Shown: positions 1 through 8,088 of the stretch, piece after piece
Layout of the letters: each line of letters begins with the position of its first letter
How positions within the stretch are numbered: position 1 is the first letter of the stretch
DNA from: Massilibacillus massiliensis
Lineage (GTDB): Bacteria > Bacillota > Negativicutes > FLKF01
Assembly (NCBI RefSeq): GCF_900086705.1
Contig: NZ_LT575483.1
Location: 2,617,189-2,681,188 of the forward strand
Direction: 5' to 3'
Length of the DNA stretch: 64,000 bases
Notes under the pieces: generated by a model
The model's input: only the letters and a program-made list of their open reading frames with translations
The model's database searches: none
What the model was told of the DNA's origin: nothing
Made by a program: the position numbers and the translations under genes

Positions 1-1
1 A

Positions 2-238
2 TGTGAATCTCAAGAAAGGGTTGCATTTAAAAATAGTTTAGGAAATATCATTGAGATAAATCAATACACTGAAGGTGACGAAGCAATTAATAAAGTTGTA
101 TATGAGTATTACGTTAATATTTTGGAAGAATTAGAGGAAAGACAGTTATTTGACATTTTAAATCAAGAACAAGTACTGCGTATCGGAGTTCAAATGCTTG
201 ACAGTACAATCCAAAAGTTTTGGTTATATCGAAAGTGA
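2..238 (+). CDS. C-terminal end of an unrecognised protein (partial)
   Basis: An open frame enters from the left edge and stops with TGA at 236-238, giving 78 residues of an acidic, probably helical C-terminus (ends in KFWLYRK). The start lies outside the window, so neither length nor family can be judged. It sits at the edge of a patch of orphan genes, a recombinase remnant and repeats, so it is likely part of the same accessory region. No domain is recognised. Confidence 0.45.
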   Translation, partial: CESQERVAFKNSLGNIIEINQYTEGDEAINKVVYEYYVNILEELEERQLFDILNQEQVLRIGVQMLDSTIQKFWLYRK

Positions 239-323
239 TGAAAGTGACGCTTCTTTTTTATCATGTTACTTCTGATTTGATCTTTATGAATTATTGGTAA
301 AAATAGCTTGGATTAATGATACT

Positions 324-465
324 AAATAGAATATAAACAGTAAAAAGTAAACTCTTGCTGAATTCTGTATGAATTTGGCAGAAGTTTTAAGGCTTTATGA
401 GAATATGTAAATTTAATATCAAAAAGTTGATGGCAACGTGACAAAAAAGGAACGTCCCTGCCGTT
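324..465 (+). repeat. Direct repeat copy A with internal hairpin
   Basis: First of three related intergenic copies (others at 1091-1232 and 3020-3100). It shares an A-rich entry, a hairpin with arms around CTCTTGCTG and GGCAGAAG followed by TTTT, then TATGAGAATATGTA and AAAAGTTGATGG. Copies A and B remain similar into the first codons of the recombinase remnant (GTGAC..AACGT.CC). Bases 239-323 hold nothing recognisable. Confidence 0.7.
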
Positions 466-1078
466 ACTCTGTATTGCCATTATCCGGGATGATGTATTGC
501 GATAAATGTGGAGCTAGAATGACAATTAAAACTGTTGTTTATAAAGATGGACATAAAGGCTGGTTGGTATTGTGTACAAACCGTCATGAGACTGGAAACT
601 GCAATCAAAAGAGCTGTGTATTAAGTGATGATTTCTTCGATGGACTATATCAGCGAGTAGTACGGATTGATGACAATTTGCAATGGCAGTTACAGGAACA
701 TGATAAGGAATTAACAAAATACTGTGAAATATTAGTGATTAAAGAAAAAGAATTCAAAAAGAATCAACAGGCGATTGAACGATTGTATGAAATGCGTGAA
801 GAAGACAGTATCGATAAAAATACGTTCTTGGAACGGAAAAACTTACGGGAAAAACAGATTCAGATTTTAAAACGGGAGGTTGAAGATTTAGAGATGATTA
901 TTCAGGAACAGTTATGCCATCGTTGGAAAAGTTGAAACAAAAGATTAGGATATTTAAAGAAAATTGGAGACATTTTGAGAGTGTACAGGAACGGAATAGG
1001 CTTTTGAAGCGGATTGTGGGGAAGATTACGTATAACCGGGAAGATAATAATGTGTATTTGGGGATTCAATATAATTGA
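438..1078 (+). pseudogene. Large serine recombinase remnant (zinc-ribbon and coiled-coil C-terminal part, frameshifted)
   Basis: Only the C-terminal part of a large serine recombinase remains. Residues 15-60 form a recombinase zinc beta-ribbon (CDKCG, then CTNRHETGNC), followed by a long charged coiled coil. The catalytic resolvase domain with its serine is absent. The first frame stops at 935. The adjacent frame from about 917 continues with a typical recombinase tail (PSLEKLKQKIRIFKENW onward) to TGA at 1076-1078, so a frameshift lies near 912-917. It cannot catalyse recombination as it stands. It marks past movement of a mobile element through this accessory patch. Confidence 0.8.
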
Positions 1079-1090
1079 TAGAGTAAATGA

Positions 1091-1232
1091 AAATAGAATA
1101 TAAGTGATAAAGTAAAACTCCTGCTGGATTTTGTATGAATTTGGCAGGAGTTTTGAACGTTTATGAGAATATGTAGATTTAATACAAGAAAGTTGATGGA
1201 AAGGTGACGGAAAATAAACGTTCCCGACTGTC
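1091..1232 (+). repeat. Direct repeat copy B with terminator-like hairpin
   Basis: Second copy of the 324-465 repeat. The hairpin ACTCCTGC...GCAGGAGTTTT (about 1116-1154) has better pairing than copy A and could end transcription of the recombinase remnant. The 3' part repeats the short coding-like stretch seen at the start of the recombinase remnant in degenerate form. Confidence 0.7.
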
Positions 1233-1250
1233 TATAAGGACGGAGTAATT

Positions 1251-2549
1251 ATGTTTGATAGATTATGGAAAGGGACTACCAAGATAACAAAGTTAGAATC
1301 ATATAGTGTGAACTCACCATGGAAGAATAATGCAGTTCTCTTGCATGTAACTAATGGACTTGGACATTTACGTATGGTTTATGGAATGACAAAGAGTAAC
1401 AAACAAAAAATCTTTATGTTATTAAAAGATATTCCGTTAGTGAAGTGGCATTGTATTGATGAATATAACTGCCCCACATGTGAAAAACTGATATCTGCTG
1501 GTTATGGGTTGAATAGCATAAATGAAGAGGTTATTAGTGAAATTAGAAGTTGTATGAATCAATCTTATAAAACGATTGATCTAGCAGTAGATAATTTAGT
1601 ACCTATACTAAAACTTCTATCCAGTGGATATTATGTAGTAGTTGATTTACCTCTGTATCCGGCAGATGGAAATGGACAATTTTTTTGGAATCAAAGCAAT
1701 CAACCAGCCTTTAATAAAGGAACTTGCTCAATTTATTATAAACAAATGTATTCGCAAGGGAGGCCTGCATTTATTCTGCCAAGCCAACTGCCTGAAAGTT
1801 ATGATGCAGCGACAATGAATCGGTATCAGGAAATGTATCGAGCTGGGGAATCGTTAAGAGGATTAGCTTATTATATGGGGGATTATCTTTGTACTCTGCT
1901 GGATGGGCATCATAAGGCAGTGGCGGCAGCCTTGGAAGGTCAAGAGTTTCGTTGTTTAACAATTTTGCCAGTACATGGTGTTTCGTGTTTAAAAGATGAA
2001 AAGAATTTTAAAATGTCAATTGGTAGTCAATGGATTGATTCAAAAAATTTGCCGACGAAATTTAACAAAGACTTCAAGAAATTATATGGTCAAGATAATA
2101 AATTGAAAACTAACGAAGTTGAAAAATATCTAACTATGGAAGCGGAATGCTGGGAGCAGTTTAAATGGCCACAAGAATTATTAGATATTGGGAAACAATA
2201 CCCCGATGCATTTACATTGGCTTGTATAGATTTTTCAGGAGATTTATCAGACGAACGTATTTATAGACTTCTTCTGAATGAAGAAGTTGATTCGGAGGAC
2301 AAACTAGAGTTTATTTTTAAGTCGCTTGTTGGCTTAAAAGATATTCGGGCTACAGAACTGGCAATGAAAATTGCCAAGGATGAAGGACTGAAAAATTTAT
2401 GGCAGGAGGTTTTTGAATATTTGGCTACTGTCCAAAGTGAACAAATAGAGGATTTCTTTATTGACTTTCTAGTTAATGATGAAAAACTGCGACCGAAACT
2501 TACGAAAATAGCGGATAACTATTTAATGAAAAGGAGCGGGAATTGTTGA
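1251..2549 (+). CDS. Unrecognised 432-residue protein with a DGHHK motif
   Basis: Starts at ATG 1251 behind GGACGGAG. It is soluble, with no signal peptide or membrane segment. The N-terminal third has a Cys pair (CPTC near residue 75). The middle has LLDGHHKAVAAAL near residue 220, which resembles the D-G-H-H/N-R motif of ParB/sulfiredoxin-like folds, but this is only a resemblance. The C-terminal third is acidic and helical. It lies between repeat copy B and a frameshifted orphan gene that starts inside its last codons. Such arrays often hold immunity genes of polymorphic toxins; that role is an inference here. Confidence 0.7.
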   Translation: MFDRLWKGTTKITKLESYSVNSPWKNNAVLLHVTNGLGHLRMVYGMTKSNKQKIFMLLKDIPLVKWHCIDEYNCPTCEKLISAGYGLNSINEEVISEIRSCMNQSYKTIDLAVDNLVPILKLLSSGYYVVVDLPLYPADGNGQFFWNQSNQPAFNKGTCSIYYKQMYSQGRPAFILPSQLPESYDAATMNRYQEMYRAGESLRGLAYYMGDYLCTLLDGHHKAVAAALEGQEFRCLTILPVHGVSCLKDEKNFKMSIGSQWIDSKNLPTKFNKDFKKLYGQDNKLKTNEVEKYLTMEAECWEQFKWPQELLDIGKQYPDAFTLACIDFSGDLSDERIYRLLLNEEVDSEDKLEFIFKSLVGLKDIRATELAMKIAKDEGLKNLWQEVFEYLATVQSEQIEDFFIDFLVNDEKLRPKLTKIADNYLMKRSGNC

Positions 2550-2991
2550 TATTTAAAGAGCTTAACCAATATAAGTATCTTTTTCTGAAGAATATTCCTT
2601 GTACAAATGGAAATGAACTGACTATTTGTTTGAAGGCCGGAATAGTAAGTGAAGAAATAGAGCCCCTTGTTTTAAATGGTGTTACTATTAATGATACTCT
2701 AGACCCATATTAGAGGATAATTCTATTCTTATAAGAGTGATTTTTCCTACCTATATCGCCTATCATGTTCGCTGGGAAACATACATTATTGGAAGTGATT
2801 ATGATGAATTTACGGGACAGACAGTTAGAGAGTATTTTAAATCACGTTATCTAGAATATGTGAAAGGTGATACCATAGCTTCAGATGAGTGGCCGGGAAA
2901 TTTAAGACACTTTGAAATTTGTTGTGGATGGGAGATTATTGATATTATTTCTACTGATGAGCCAAAGGTTCAAATTATTAACAATGCATAA
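2543..2991 (+). pseudogene. Frameshifted small gene of unknown function
   Basis: A TTG start at 2543 (or 2546) follows AAGGAGCGGG and overlaps the end of the previous gene. This frame reads to TAG at 2711. The neighbouring frame from about 2704 continues without a break as PILEDNSILIRV and runs to TAA at 2991, giving one protein of about 148 residues. A one-base loss near 2698-2704 explains the break. The C-terminal half contains several aromatic residues, a GSDYDEF stretch and a Cys-Cys pair. No family is recognised. It could be a decaying immunity-like gene, or the break could be a sequencing error. Confidence 0.6.
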
Positions 2992-3019
2992 TATACTGAA
3001 AATCCCACTTTTTACGACC

Positions 3020-3100
3020 AAAAGACAACTCCTGCTGAATTTTGTATGAATTTGGCAGGAGTTTTGAGCGTTTATAAGAATATTTAAATGTAATATTAAA
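3020..3100 (+). repeat. Direct repeat copy C with terminator-like hairpin
   Basis: Third, shorter copy of the repeat. AACTCCTGC and GCAGGAGTT pair around a TGAATTTTGTATGAATTTG loop and are followed by TTTGAGCGTTTATAAGAATAT. It lies just upstream of the DUF1737 gene. Copies A-C each follow one gene module. Confidence 0.7.
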
Positions 3101-3116
3101 AGAGGAGCCGATTGAA

Positions 3117-3293
3117 ATGGAAAAGAAACTTAGATATAGATTAATTACAGGAAAAGATGATTCATCTTTTTGTCAAAGAATTTCATCACTATTGGATGAT
3201 GGCTATGAATTGTATGGGTCACCGGCAAGTACCTTTGACGGAAAAAATGTTATTGTAGCCCAAGCAGTCATATTAAAAAATATTAAAGAATAA
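3117..3293 (+). CDS. DUF1737 family small protein
   Basis: A 58-residue gene with ATG 3117 behind AGAGGAG. The sequence YRLITGKDDSSFC, then LDDGYELYGSPASTFDG and a C-terminal VAQAVI, matches the DUF1737 family pattern along its whole length. The function of DUF1737 is not known. It is small, cytosolic and intact. It stands alone between repeat C and the DUF2019-like gene, with no partner overlap. No close alternative identity is apparent. Confidence 0.75.
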   Translation: MEKKLRYRLITGKDDSSFCQRISSLLDDGYELYGSPASTFDGKNVIVAQAVILKNIKE

Positions 3294-3437
3294 TCACTTC
3301 AAAAGTATAGTCTTTTGTAATTAACAATAAAACTGAAATGTTTACTGTGTGGAAAATTATAAAATAAAAAGAGTTGCCTTAAAGTTCGATAAAATTTTTC
3401 AATCTATTCGTAGCATATTGAATGGAGGTCACCAGAT

Positions 3438-3785
3438 ATGAGACCGCTAGATCAAATTTTAAAAGAATATATAGAAGCATGTATAAAAGAGGAAGAATCT
3501 TTGCGTAGAGGAGACTCAAAGACTGGTAATAAACAATATCGAATTATCAACAATATTAGTCTTGATTTAAAAGCCAATCCTCAATACGGAATTGAACGTT
3601 TAATTCCATTTTTAGATCATCCAAATGCAAATGTTAGATTAACTACAGCGTTTTTCTTAATACCGATAATGCCTGAGCAAGTGAGAGCTGTTTTAGTAGA
3701 ACTGTCCGCTGGTAGAGGAACTGTTGCTTTTAATGCAGAAATGATTTTATCGGAATGGGATAAGGGAAATTTGAAGTTTGATTAA
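3438..3785 (+). CDS. DUF2019-like (HEAT-like) small protein
   Basis: 115 residues from ATG 3438 behind AATGGAGGTCACC. The pattern of a helical repeat protein (NANVRLTTAFFLIPIMP, then AGRGTVAFNAEMILSEW) resembles DUF2019/HEAT-like proteins, many of which occur in polymorphic-toxin immunity neighbourhoods. There is no signal peptide. The nearby orphan genes and recombinase remnant fit an immunity or defence-type accessory patch, but no toxin gene is visible here, so the role is inferred. The family call rests on motif memory only. Confidence 0.6.
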   Translation: MRPLDQILKEYIEACIKEEESLRRGDSKTGNKQYRIINNISLDLKANPQYGIERLIPFLDHPNANVRLTTAFFLIPIMPEQVRAVLVELSAGRGTVAFNAEMILSEWDKGNLKFD

Positions 3786-3992
3786 ATAGCTTACATTCCT
3801 GAAAAATGTATTATGTAATTGCCTGATTAAGATCAATATAGGTTTAATCTATAAGAGGTGTTTGTTTGGGGGCAGGAGAAAGTATTAGATTTGAGAGTAT
3901 TGCTTATTTTTGGATGATCTATTCAATAAGAATGATTGTACAGTTTGTTTTAATAATTGATATTACTTAGAAAAGAGGGATATATTACTCAC

Positions 3993-5114
3993 ATGACAAA
4001 AGTAGCAGTAATAAAAGCCGATGCCTACGACACCAAAGTCGTAGACCAAGCCATGCAAGAATTACTCTCCCATTTGGGTGGTATAGAAAAATATATAGAC
4101 CCCGGCGATAGAGTTTTAATAAAGCCAAACATGTTAGAAGCTGCGGATAAAGCGTCCGGGATAACTACTCATCCGGAGGTTGTGCGGGCTGTCATACGGG
4201 AAGTGAAAAAGGCGGGAGGAATTTCGGTTGTTGGAGATTCGCCGGGATTGGGGAGTACTTTAAGGGTAGCGGAGAAGTGTGGAATACTGGAAGTTTGTCA
4301 GCAAGAAAATGTGGAGTTGCTGGATTTTAATGAGAGTGTGGAAGTGAAATACCCACAGGGGGAGATTGTAAAGAATTTTGCATTGGCAAAGGCTTGTTTG
4401 AATGTGGACAAGGTGATATCGGTAGCAAAGATGAAGACGCATTCGTTTATGGTGGTAACGGGTGCTGTTAAAAATTTATTCGGTTTGTTTGTTGGGCATA
4501 ATAAAGCACAGTTTCACCTTAGAATGAAAAAGATGAGTGACTTTGCGCATCTGTTGGTGGATTTGCAGCAATATATGAAGCCGTGTTTGGCTATTATCGA
4601 TGGCATTAGCGGCATGGAAGGTGCTGGACCACGTAATGGAGACAAGATCCATTGCGGTATATTATTGGCGAGTGATAATAGTTTTGCCGTTGATTTAGTG
4701 ATGGCAGATAAAATGGGATTTGCGGCAGAGCAATTACCAGTTTCAATCATTGCATTACAGCAAGGTTTGGTTCCTTCATTGTCGATGATTGATGTGGTAG
4801 GCAGTGCGAGTCAGGTGCAATTCCAATTTAAAAAACCACGTACTGTAGAAAATCTGGAGAATAGAATTCCGGGGTGGGTTGTCAGACTTGGACAGAACCA
4901 GTTGACTGCCAGGCCGCATATCAACGAACGATGTATTGGCTGCGGACGCTGTGCGGAGCATTGCCCGCCTAAGACCATTGAAATACGAAATCGTAAAGCT
5001 GTGATTGATTATCGAAATTGTATTCGTTGTTATTGCTGTCAGGAATTATGTCCAGAAAATGCAGTGGTATTAAAGGAAGGCATACTTTTGCGTCTGCTTC
5101 ATCGTTTGGGGTGA
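3993..5114 (+). CDS. DUF362 protein with C-terminal 2x[4Fe-4S] ferredoxin domain
   Basis: About 373 residues. The ATG at 3993 (MTKVAVIKADAYDT) is preferred over an upstream TTG at 3957 because AAGAGGG precedes it and DUF362 proteins begin at this point. Residues 1-290 form the DUF362 domain (IKPNML, THPEVVRAVI, VGDSPG, KMKTHSFMVVTGAVKNLFG). The last 80 residues carry two [4Fe-4S] motifs, CIGCGRCAEHCP and CIRCYCCQELCP. It is a cytosolic iron-sulfur protein of unknown redox role, widespread in anaerobes. It is monocistronic, ending in a strong terminator. Confidence 0.85.
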   Translation: MTKVAVIKADAYDTKVVDQAMQELLSHLGGIEKYIDPGDRVLIKPNMLEAADKASGITTHPEVVRAVIREVKKAGGISVVGDSPGLGSTLRVAEKCGILEVCQQENVELLDFNESVEVKYPQGEIVKNFALAKACLNVDKVISVAKMKTHSFMVVTGAVKNLFGLFVGHNKAQFHLRMKKMSDFAHLLVDLQQYMKPCLAIIDGISGMEGAGPRNGDKIHCGILLASDNSFAVDLVMADKMGFAAEQLPVSIIALQQGLVPSLSMIDVVGSASQVQFQFKKPRTVENLENRIPGWVVRLGQNQLTARPHINERCIGCGRCAEHCPPKTIEIRNRKAVIDYRNCIRCYCCQELCPENAVVLKEGILLRLLHRLG

Positions 5115-5212
5115 ACGCAGGCACTCATGGTATGTACGAAACGCATGATTTTGAATCGTAATATAAAAAGCTTGTTTTATATCTCTTAAATAAACTGAAT
5201 TTATGAAAAGAA

Positions 5213-5248
5213 AATCCCAACTTTATTAGGTTAGTTGGGATTTTTTTT
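5213..5248 (+). terminator. Rho-independent terminator after the DUF362 gene
   Basis: AATCCCAACT pairs with AGTTGGGATT around a TTATTAGGTT loop, followed by eight T. Confidence 0.9.
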
Positions 5249-5304
5249 GTACATATTAAAATATAGCAATAGGATTAAAAATTATTTTATTTTTGAAAGT
5301 ACAT

Positions 5305-5333
5305 TTGAATTAAAAAGTAGTTTGCGTTATAAT
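5305..5333 (+). promoter_or_regulatory. SigA-type promoter of fabH
   Basis: TTGAAT (5305-5310), 17-base spacer, TATAAT (5328-5333). The start codon lies 65 bases downstream of the -10 box. An operator-like palindrome follows directly. Confidence 0.8.
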
Positions 5334-5353
5334 AATATTGTTAGAAAATTAGA

Positions 5354-5373
5354 ACCTGGTACTAGTAACTGGT
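5354..5373 (+). promoter_or_regulatory. Palindromic operator candidate (FapR-like) in the fabH leader
   Basis: ACC-N3-TACTAGTA-N3-GGT forms an interrupted inverted repeat centred 30 bases after the -10 box, where a repressor would block transcription. The ACCTGGTACTAGTAACTGGT core resembles FapR operators that control fatty-acid synthesis in Firmicutes. The match was judged by eye, and no fapR gene is in the window. Confidence 0.45.
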
Positions 5374-5397
5374 GATATTGTCGTTTAGGAGGTAGTT

Positions 5398-6378
5398 ATG
5401 AATAACGAGTCAAAATCAAAAATAGTTGGACTAGGTGCATATTTGCCAAAGCGAAGATTAACAAATTATGATCTTGAAAAAATGGTGGATACAAGTGATG
5501 ATTGGATCGTGCGTCGGACAGGTGTAAGAGAAAGACGTCTGGCAGCAAAAGACGAATTTGCCAGTGATTTAGCGATAAAAGCCGTTGCGCAATTGATAGA
5601 GAAATACAATGTTGAAATCGGTGATGTGGATATGGTGATCGTAACGACGTTTACACCAGATCATTTTACGCCGACGGTTTCTTCTTTGGTACAGGGGCAT
5701 TTTGGGATAAAGAAAGCCGGGACGATGGATTTAAATGCTGCTTGCACAGGGTTTGTCTATGGTCTATGTGTAGCGGATTCATTAATTACAGCTGGTCATA
5801 GTAATAAAGTTCTAGTGATTGCTTCTGAGGTAGTATCTAAAGTAGTGGATTATTCTGATCGCAATACCTGTGTGCTTTTTGGTGATGCTGCAGTTGCTGT
5901 ATTACTTGAAAGAACAAATGGAAAAGGCAATTTTCTTGCTTCTTATTTTACCTCAGATGGCAAGCAGGCACAGAATGTTACTTGCAGTAATTTAGCAGAG
6001 AAAATAAATAACCACGAGATTAAAAAAACGCGGTTATTTGAGCAAGAAGGAAAGCTCTTATATGAATATGTGATGAAAAATATTCCTGATGGTGTGAAAA
6101 ATGTATTAGGGAAAAGTGGGCTGAGCTTTGATGATATCGCGTGGTTTGTTCCGCATAGTGCCAATTTACGTATGATAAAAGCGCTTTGTGATAGACTGGA
6201 TTTTCCGCTGGAAAAAACTTTGATCAGTAATGAGTTTTATGGGAATACATCCTCGGCATCTATTCCGCTTGCAATGTGGATGGCACTAGAAGAAGGAAAA
6301 ATCAAAGCAGGCGATAAAATGATACTATACGGATTCGGTGCCGGTCTGACACATGGTGGAGTTGTAATTGAGTGGTAG
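5398..6378 (+). CDS. fabH: 3-oxoacyl-ACP synthase III family protein (KAS III)
   Basis: 326 residues, the usual FabH length, from ATG 5398 behind TTAGGAGGTAG. KAS III starts fatty-acid synthesis by condensing an acyl-CoA with malonyl-ACP. The catalytic triad is visible: Cys116 in LNAACTGFVYGL, His253 in WFVPHSANLRM and Asn283 in SNEFYGNTSSASI. The gene stands alone with its own promoter and operator-like palindrome, away from any fab/plsX cluster. It may therefore be a second FabH, or a KAS III used for another acyl product. Its transcript probably runs to the terminator at 6669-6694, across a small gene on the other strand. Confidence 0.88.
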   Translation: MNNESKSKIVGLGAYLPKRRLTNYDLEKMVDTSDDWIVRRTGVRERRLAAKDEFASDLAIKAVAQLIEKYNVEIGDVDMVIVTTFTPDHFTPTVSSLVQGHFGIKKAGTMDLNAACTGFVYGLCVADSLITAGHSNKVLVIASEVVSKVVDYSDRNTCVLFGDAAVAVLLERTNGKGNFLASYFTSDGKQAQNVTCSNLAEKINNHEIKKTRLFEQEGKLLYEYVMKNIPDGVKNVLGKSGLSFDDIAWFVPHSANLRMIKALCDRLDFPLEKTLISNEFYGNTSSASIPLAMWMALEEGKIKAGDKMILYGFGAGLTHGGVVIEW

Positions 6379-6452
6379 GAGTATAATAGGTGTATGTTTA
6401 CGTTTACATCATGAATAAAATAGAATATAATAAGTATATACTAAATAAACCA

Positions 6453-6478
6453 AAAACGCCCTGCGTGAACAGGACGTT
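6453..6478 (-). terminator. Terminator of the 29-codon minus-strand gene
   Basis: Read on the minus strand, ACGTCCTG pairs with CAGGGCGT and is followed by TTTTT. It lies just past the stop codon of the small gene. Confidence 0.7.
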
Positions 6479-6494
6479 TCGGTTGAATACGAGG

Positions 6495-6584
6495 TTAGGT
6501 TAGCACTTTTAAGGTAAAAGCAAGTAGTGCTACTACCTTAATAAGTACCATGCCATCTATCTCAAGATCCAAATGGAACTTCAT
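6495..6584 (-). CDS. 29-residue hydrophobic small protein
   Basis: On the minus strand an ATG at 6584 opens a 29-codon frame ending at TAA (6495-6497). An almost ideal Shine-Dalgarno AAGGAGGTGA lies 8 bases upstream, an AT-rich promoter region with TATAAT boxes precedes it, and a terminator follows. The peptide starts MKFHLDLEIDG and continues with a hydrophobic stretch (VLIKVVALLAFTLKVL) long enough to cross or sit on the membrane. This gene layout resembles type I toxins and membrane-active micropeptides, but no family is recognised. Run-on fabH transcription would be antisense to it. Confidence 0.6.
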   Translation of the reverse strand: MKFHLDLEIDGMVLIKVVALLAFTLKVLT

Positions 6585-6609
6585 AAGGTTCACCTCCTTG
6601 TATTCAGTT

Positions 6610-6639
6610 TTAAGGACGTAGTTAGCGCTGCGTCCTTAA
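6610..6639. other. Inverted repeat in the leader of the 29-codon gene
   Basis: TTAAGGACG and CGTCCTTAA flank a 12-base centre that itself contains AGCGCT. It lies between the AT-rich promoter region and the ribosome binding site of the minus-strand small gene, so it could be an operator or a 5' leader hairpin. Confidence 0.6.
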
Positions 6640-6668
6640 TTATTATAATATAATATTGTTAATTTTTA

Positions 6669-6694
6669 CAGCTCGGGCACCGAGCTGTTTTTTT
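6669..6694 (+). terminator. Perfect hairpin terminator, + strand
   Basis: CAGCTCGG-GCA-CCGAGCTG followed by seven T. The only + strand gene upstream without a closer terminator is fabH, so this is its likely 3' end. Confidence 0.85.
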
Positions 6695-6826
6695 ATGAAT
6701 GATTGACAGGGAAAGAATAAGTATGATTAAATGTTTAATAATATTTATTTTCCGTAAGAATTGAAAAACTGATTAGACGAGTGATAAAAATAAAGTATCT
6801 AATTTTTATCTAAGAGGAGTATAAGC

Positions 6827-7768
6827 GTGGAAAAACAAAGTCTTACTAAAATCTATATCATTTTATTACTAGTGCCCTTATTTTGGGGCGGGGCATTTGG
6901 TACCACAAAGCATGTTTTATCGGAGATCGCCCCGATGACGACATCCGCGCTCAGATTTATGCTTGCGGGTTTTCTTATGCTTGCATGGAGTGCTTGGCGC
7001 AAGGAGCTTGATTGGACTAGCATAAAAGAAAACTTTTTCAGTCTATTTGCCTTGGGGGCAACAGGTGTTTTTTCCTATAACTATTTTTTTGCTACGGGTC
7101 TGCAATATACATCAGCGATTACTGCGGCATTGATTATTGTCGTGAATCCTGTGTTTACCACATGCATTGCCAGTTTTTTTATGGGAGAGGCATGGAATTG
7201 GCGTACGTTAGTTGGAGCGGCAATATCGTTTATTGGTGTTTCCTTCGTCATTAGCAAAGGTGACTTGAGTATTTTGGTGGATATGTCGATTGGTACTGGT
7301 GAAGTATATTTATTTGGTTCGGTGGCAAGTTGGGTAATCTATACTTTGCTTGTAAAGAAAACTTCACGTACGATGGGAAATGGTGCAATGACTTCCGTAT
7401 CAACCATGATGGGGGCTGTAATGTTGCTGTTGATTTCTATTGTAAAAGAAGATCAGTGGGGCAATGTCATGCATGTATCAAATCAAACGATGGTAGAGAT
7501 TGTATATTTAGCTGTATGCAGTACAGTTTTTGCGTTCTTATTATTTAATTGGGGTGTGCAGCGTATTGGTGCGACGAAGGCAGCGGCTTATATTAACTTT
7601 ACCCCGCTCAATGCGGCGTGGATTGCTGTCTTATTTTATGGAGAACAATTTTCAAGTTACCATTTGATTGGTATGGTGATAACGATTACGGGGGTATTAA
7701 TTACTACGCGGAATAAAGTGCGACCCGTGGAATCTAATATGAAAGATATCGCTGTTTCGAAATCATAG
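6827..7768 (+). CDS. EamA/DMT-family transporter
   Basis: 313 residues with GTG start 6827 behind AGAGGAG. Ten predicted hydrophobic segments and two EamA halves are visible: PLFWGGAFGTTKHVLSEIAP at the N-terminus and FLLFNWGVQRIGATKAAAYI in the second half, the classic drug/metabolite transporter pattern. The substrate is unknown; relatives export amino acids or metabolites, or take up nucleotide-sugar-like solutes. It is monocistronic, between the small-gene locus and the glycine riboswitch. Its position next to the glycine operon is probably coincidental, as that operon has its own promoter. Confidence 0.85.
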   Translation: MEKQSLTKIYIILLLVPLFWGGAFGTTKHVLSEIAPMTTSALRFMLAGFLMLAWSAWRKELDWTSIKENFFSLFALGATGVFSYNYFFATGLQYTSAITAALIIVVNPVFTTCIASFFMGEAWNWRTLVGAAISFIGVSFVISKGDLSILVDMSIGTGEVYLFGSVASWVIYTLLVKKTSRTMGNGAMTSVSTMMGAVMLLLISIVKEDQWGNVMHVSNQTMVEIVYLAVCSTVFAFLLFNWGVQRIGATKAAAYINFTPLNAAWIAVLFYGEQFSSYHLIGMVITITGVLITTRNKVRPVESNMKDIAVSKS

Positions 7769-7851
7769 AGGTCAAAATAAAAAATATTTATTTTATAAAT
7801 ACGTTATATTTGTAAATAAAAATTGTATACTTTAAACATAGGAAAATTCAA

Positions 7852-7880
7852 TTGACATATATGGAACAACTTGTTAATAT
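7852..7880 (+). promoter_or_regulatory. Promoter of the glycine cleavage operon
   Basis: TTGACA (7852-7857), 17-base spacer, TAATAT (7875-7880), about 35 bases before the glycine riboswitch. Confidence 0.85.
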
Positions 7881-7915
7881 GAGCATAAGTATGAAAATTA
7901 AATAGACGATGGAAT

Positions 7916-8088
7916 GATGGTTACAGGAGAGATCGTGAAATGCGACGCCGAAGGAGCAAGCGCTTTGTCAAACTCTCAGGCAAAAAGACCGTAACCGGAC
8001 TGCACTCTGGAGAGAACGCTCACGTGATGAGCGTCACCGATGGGGAGCCTTTCTAGTTTAGGCAAAACTCTCAGGTACAACAGACAGA
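7916..8088 (+). ncRNA. Tandem glycine riboswitch
   Basis: Two glycine aptamers lie in a row. The first (about 7916-7995) has GGAGAGATCGTGAAA, GACGCCGAAGGAGCAA and AAACTCTCAGGCAAAAAGAC. The second (about 7996-8085) has TCTGGAGAGAACGCTC, CACCGATGGGGAGCC and AAACTCTCAGGTACAACAGAC. This is the cooperative gcvT-type arrangement. The terminator stem begins within its 3' end, so glycine binding most likely prevents termination and turns on glycine breakdown. Confidence 0.95.
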
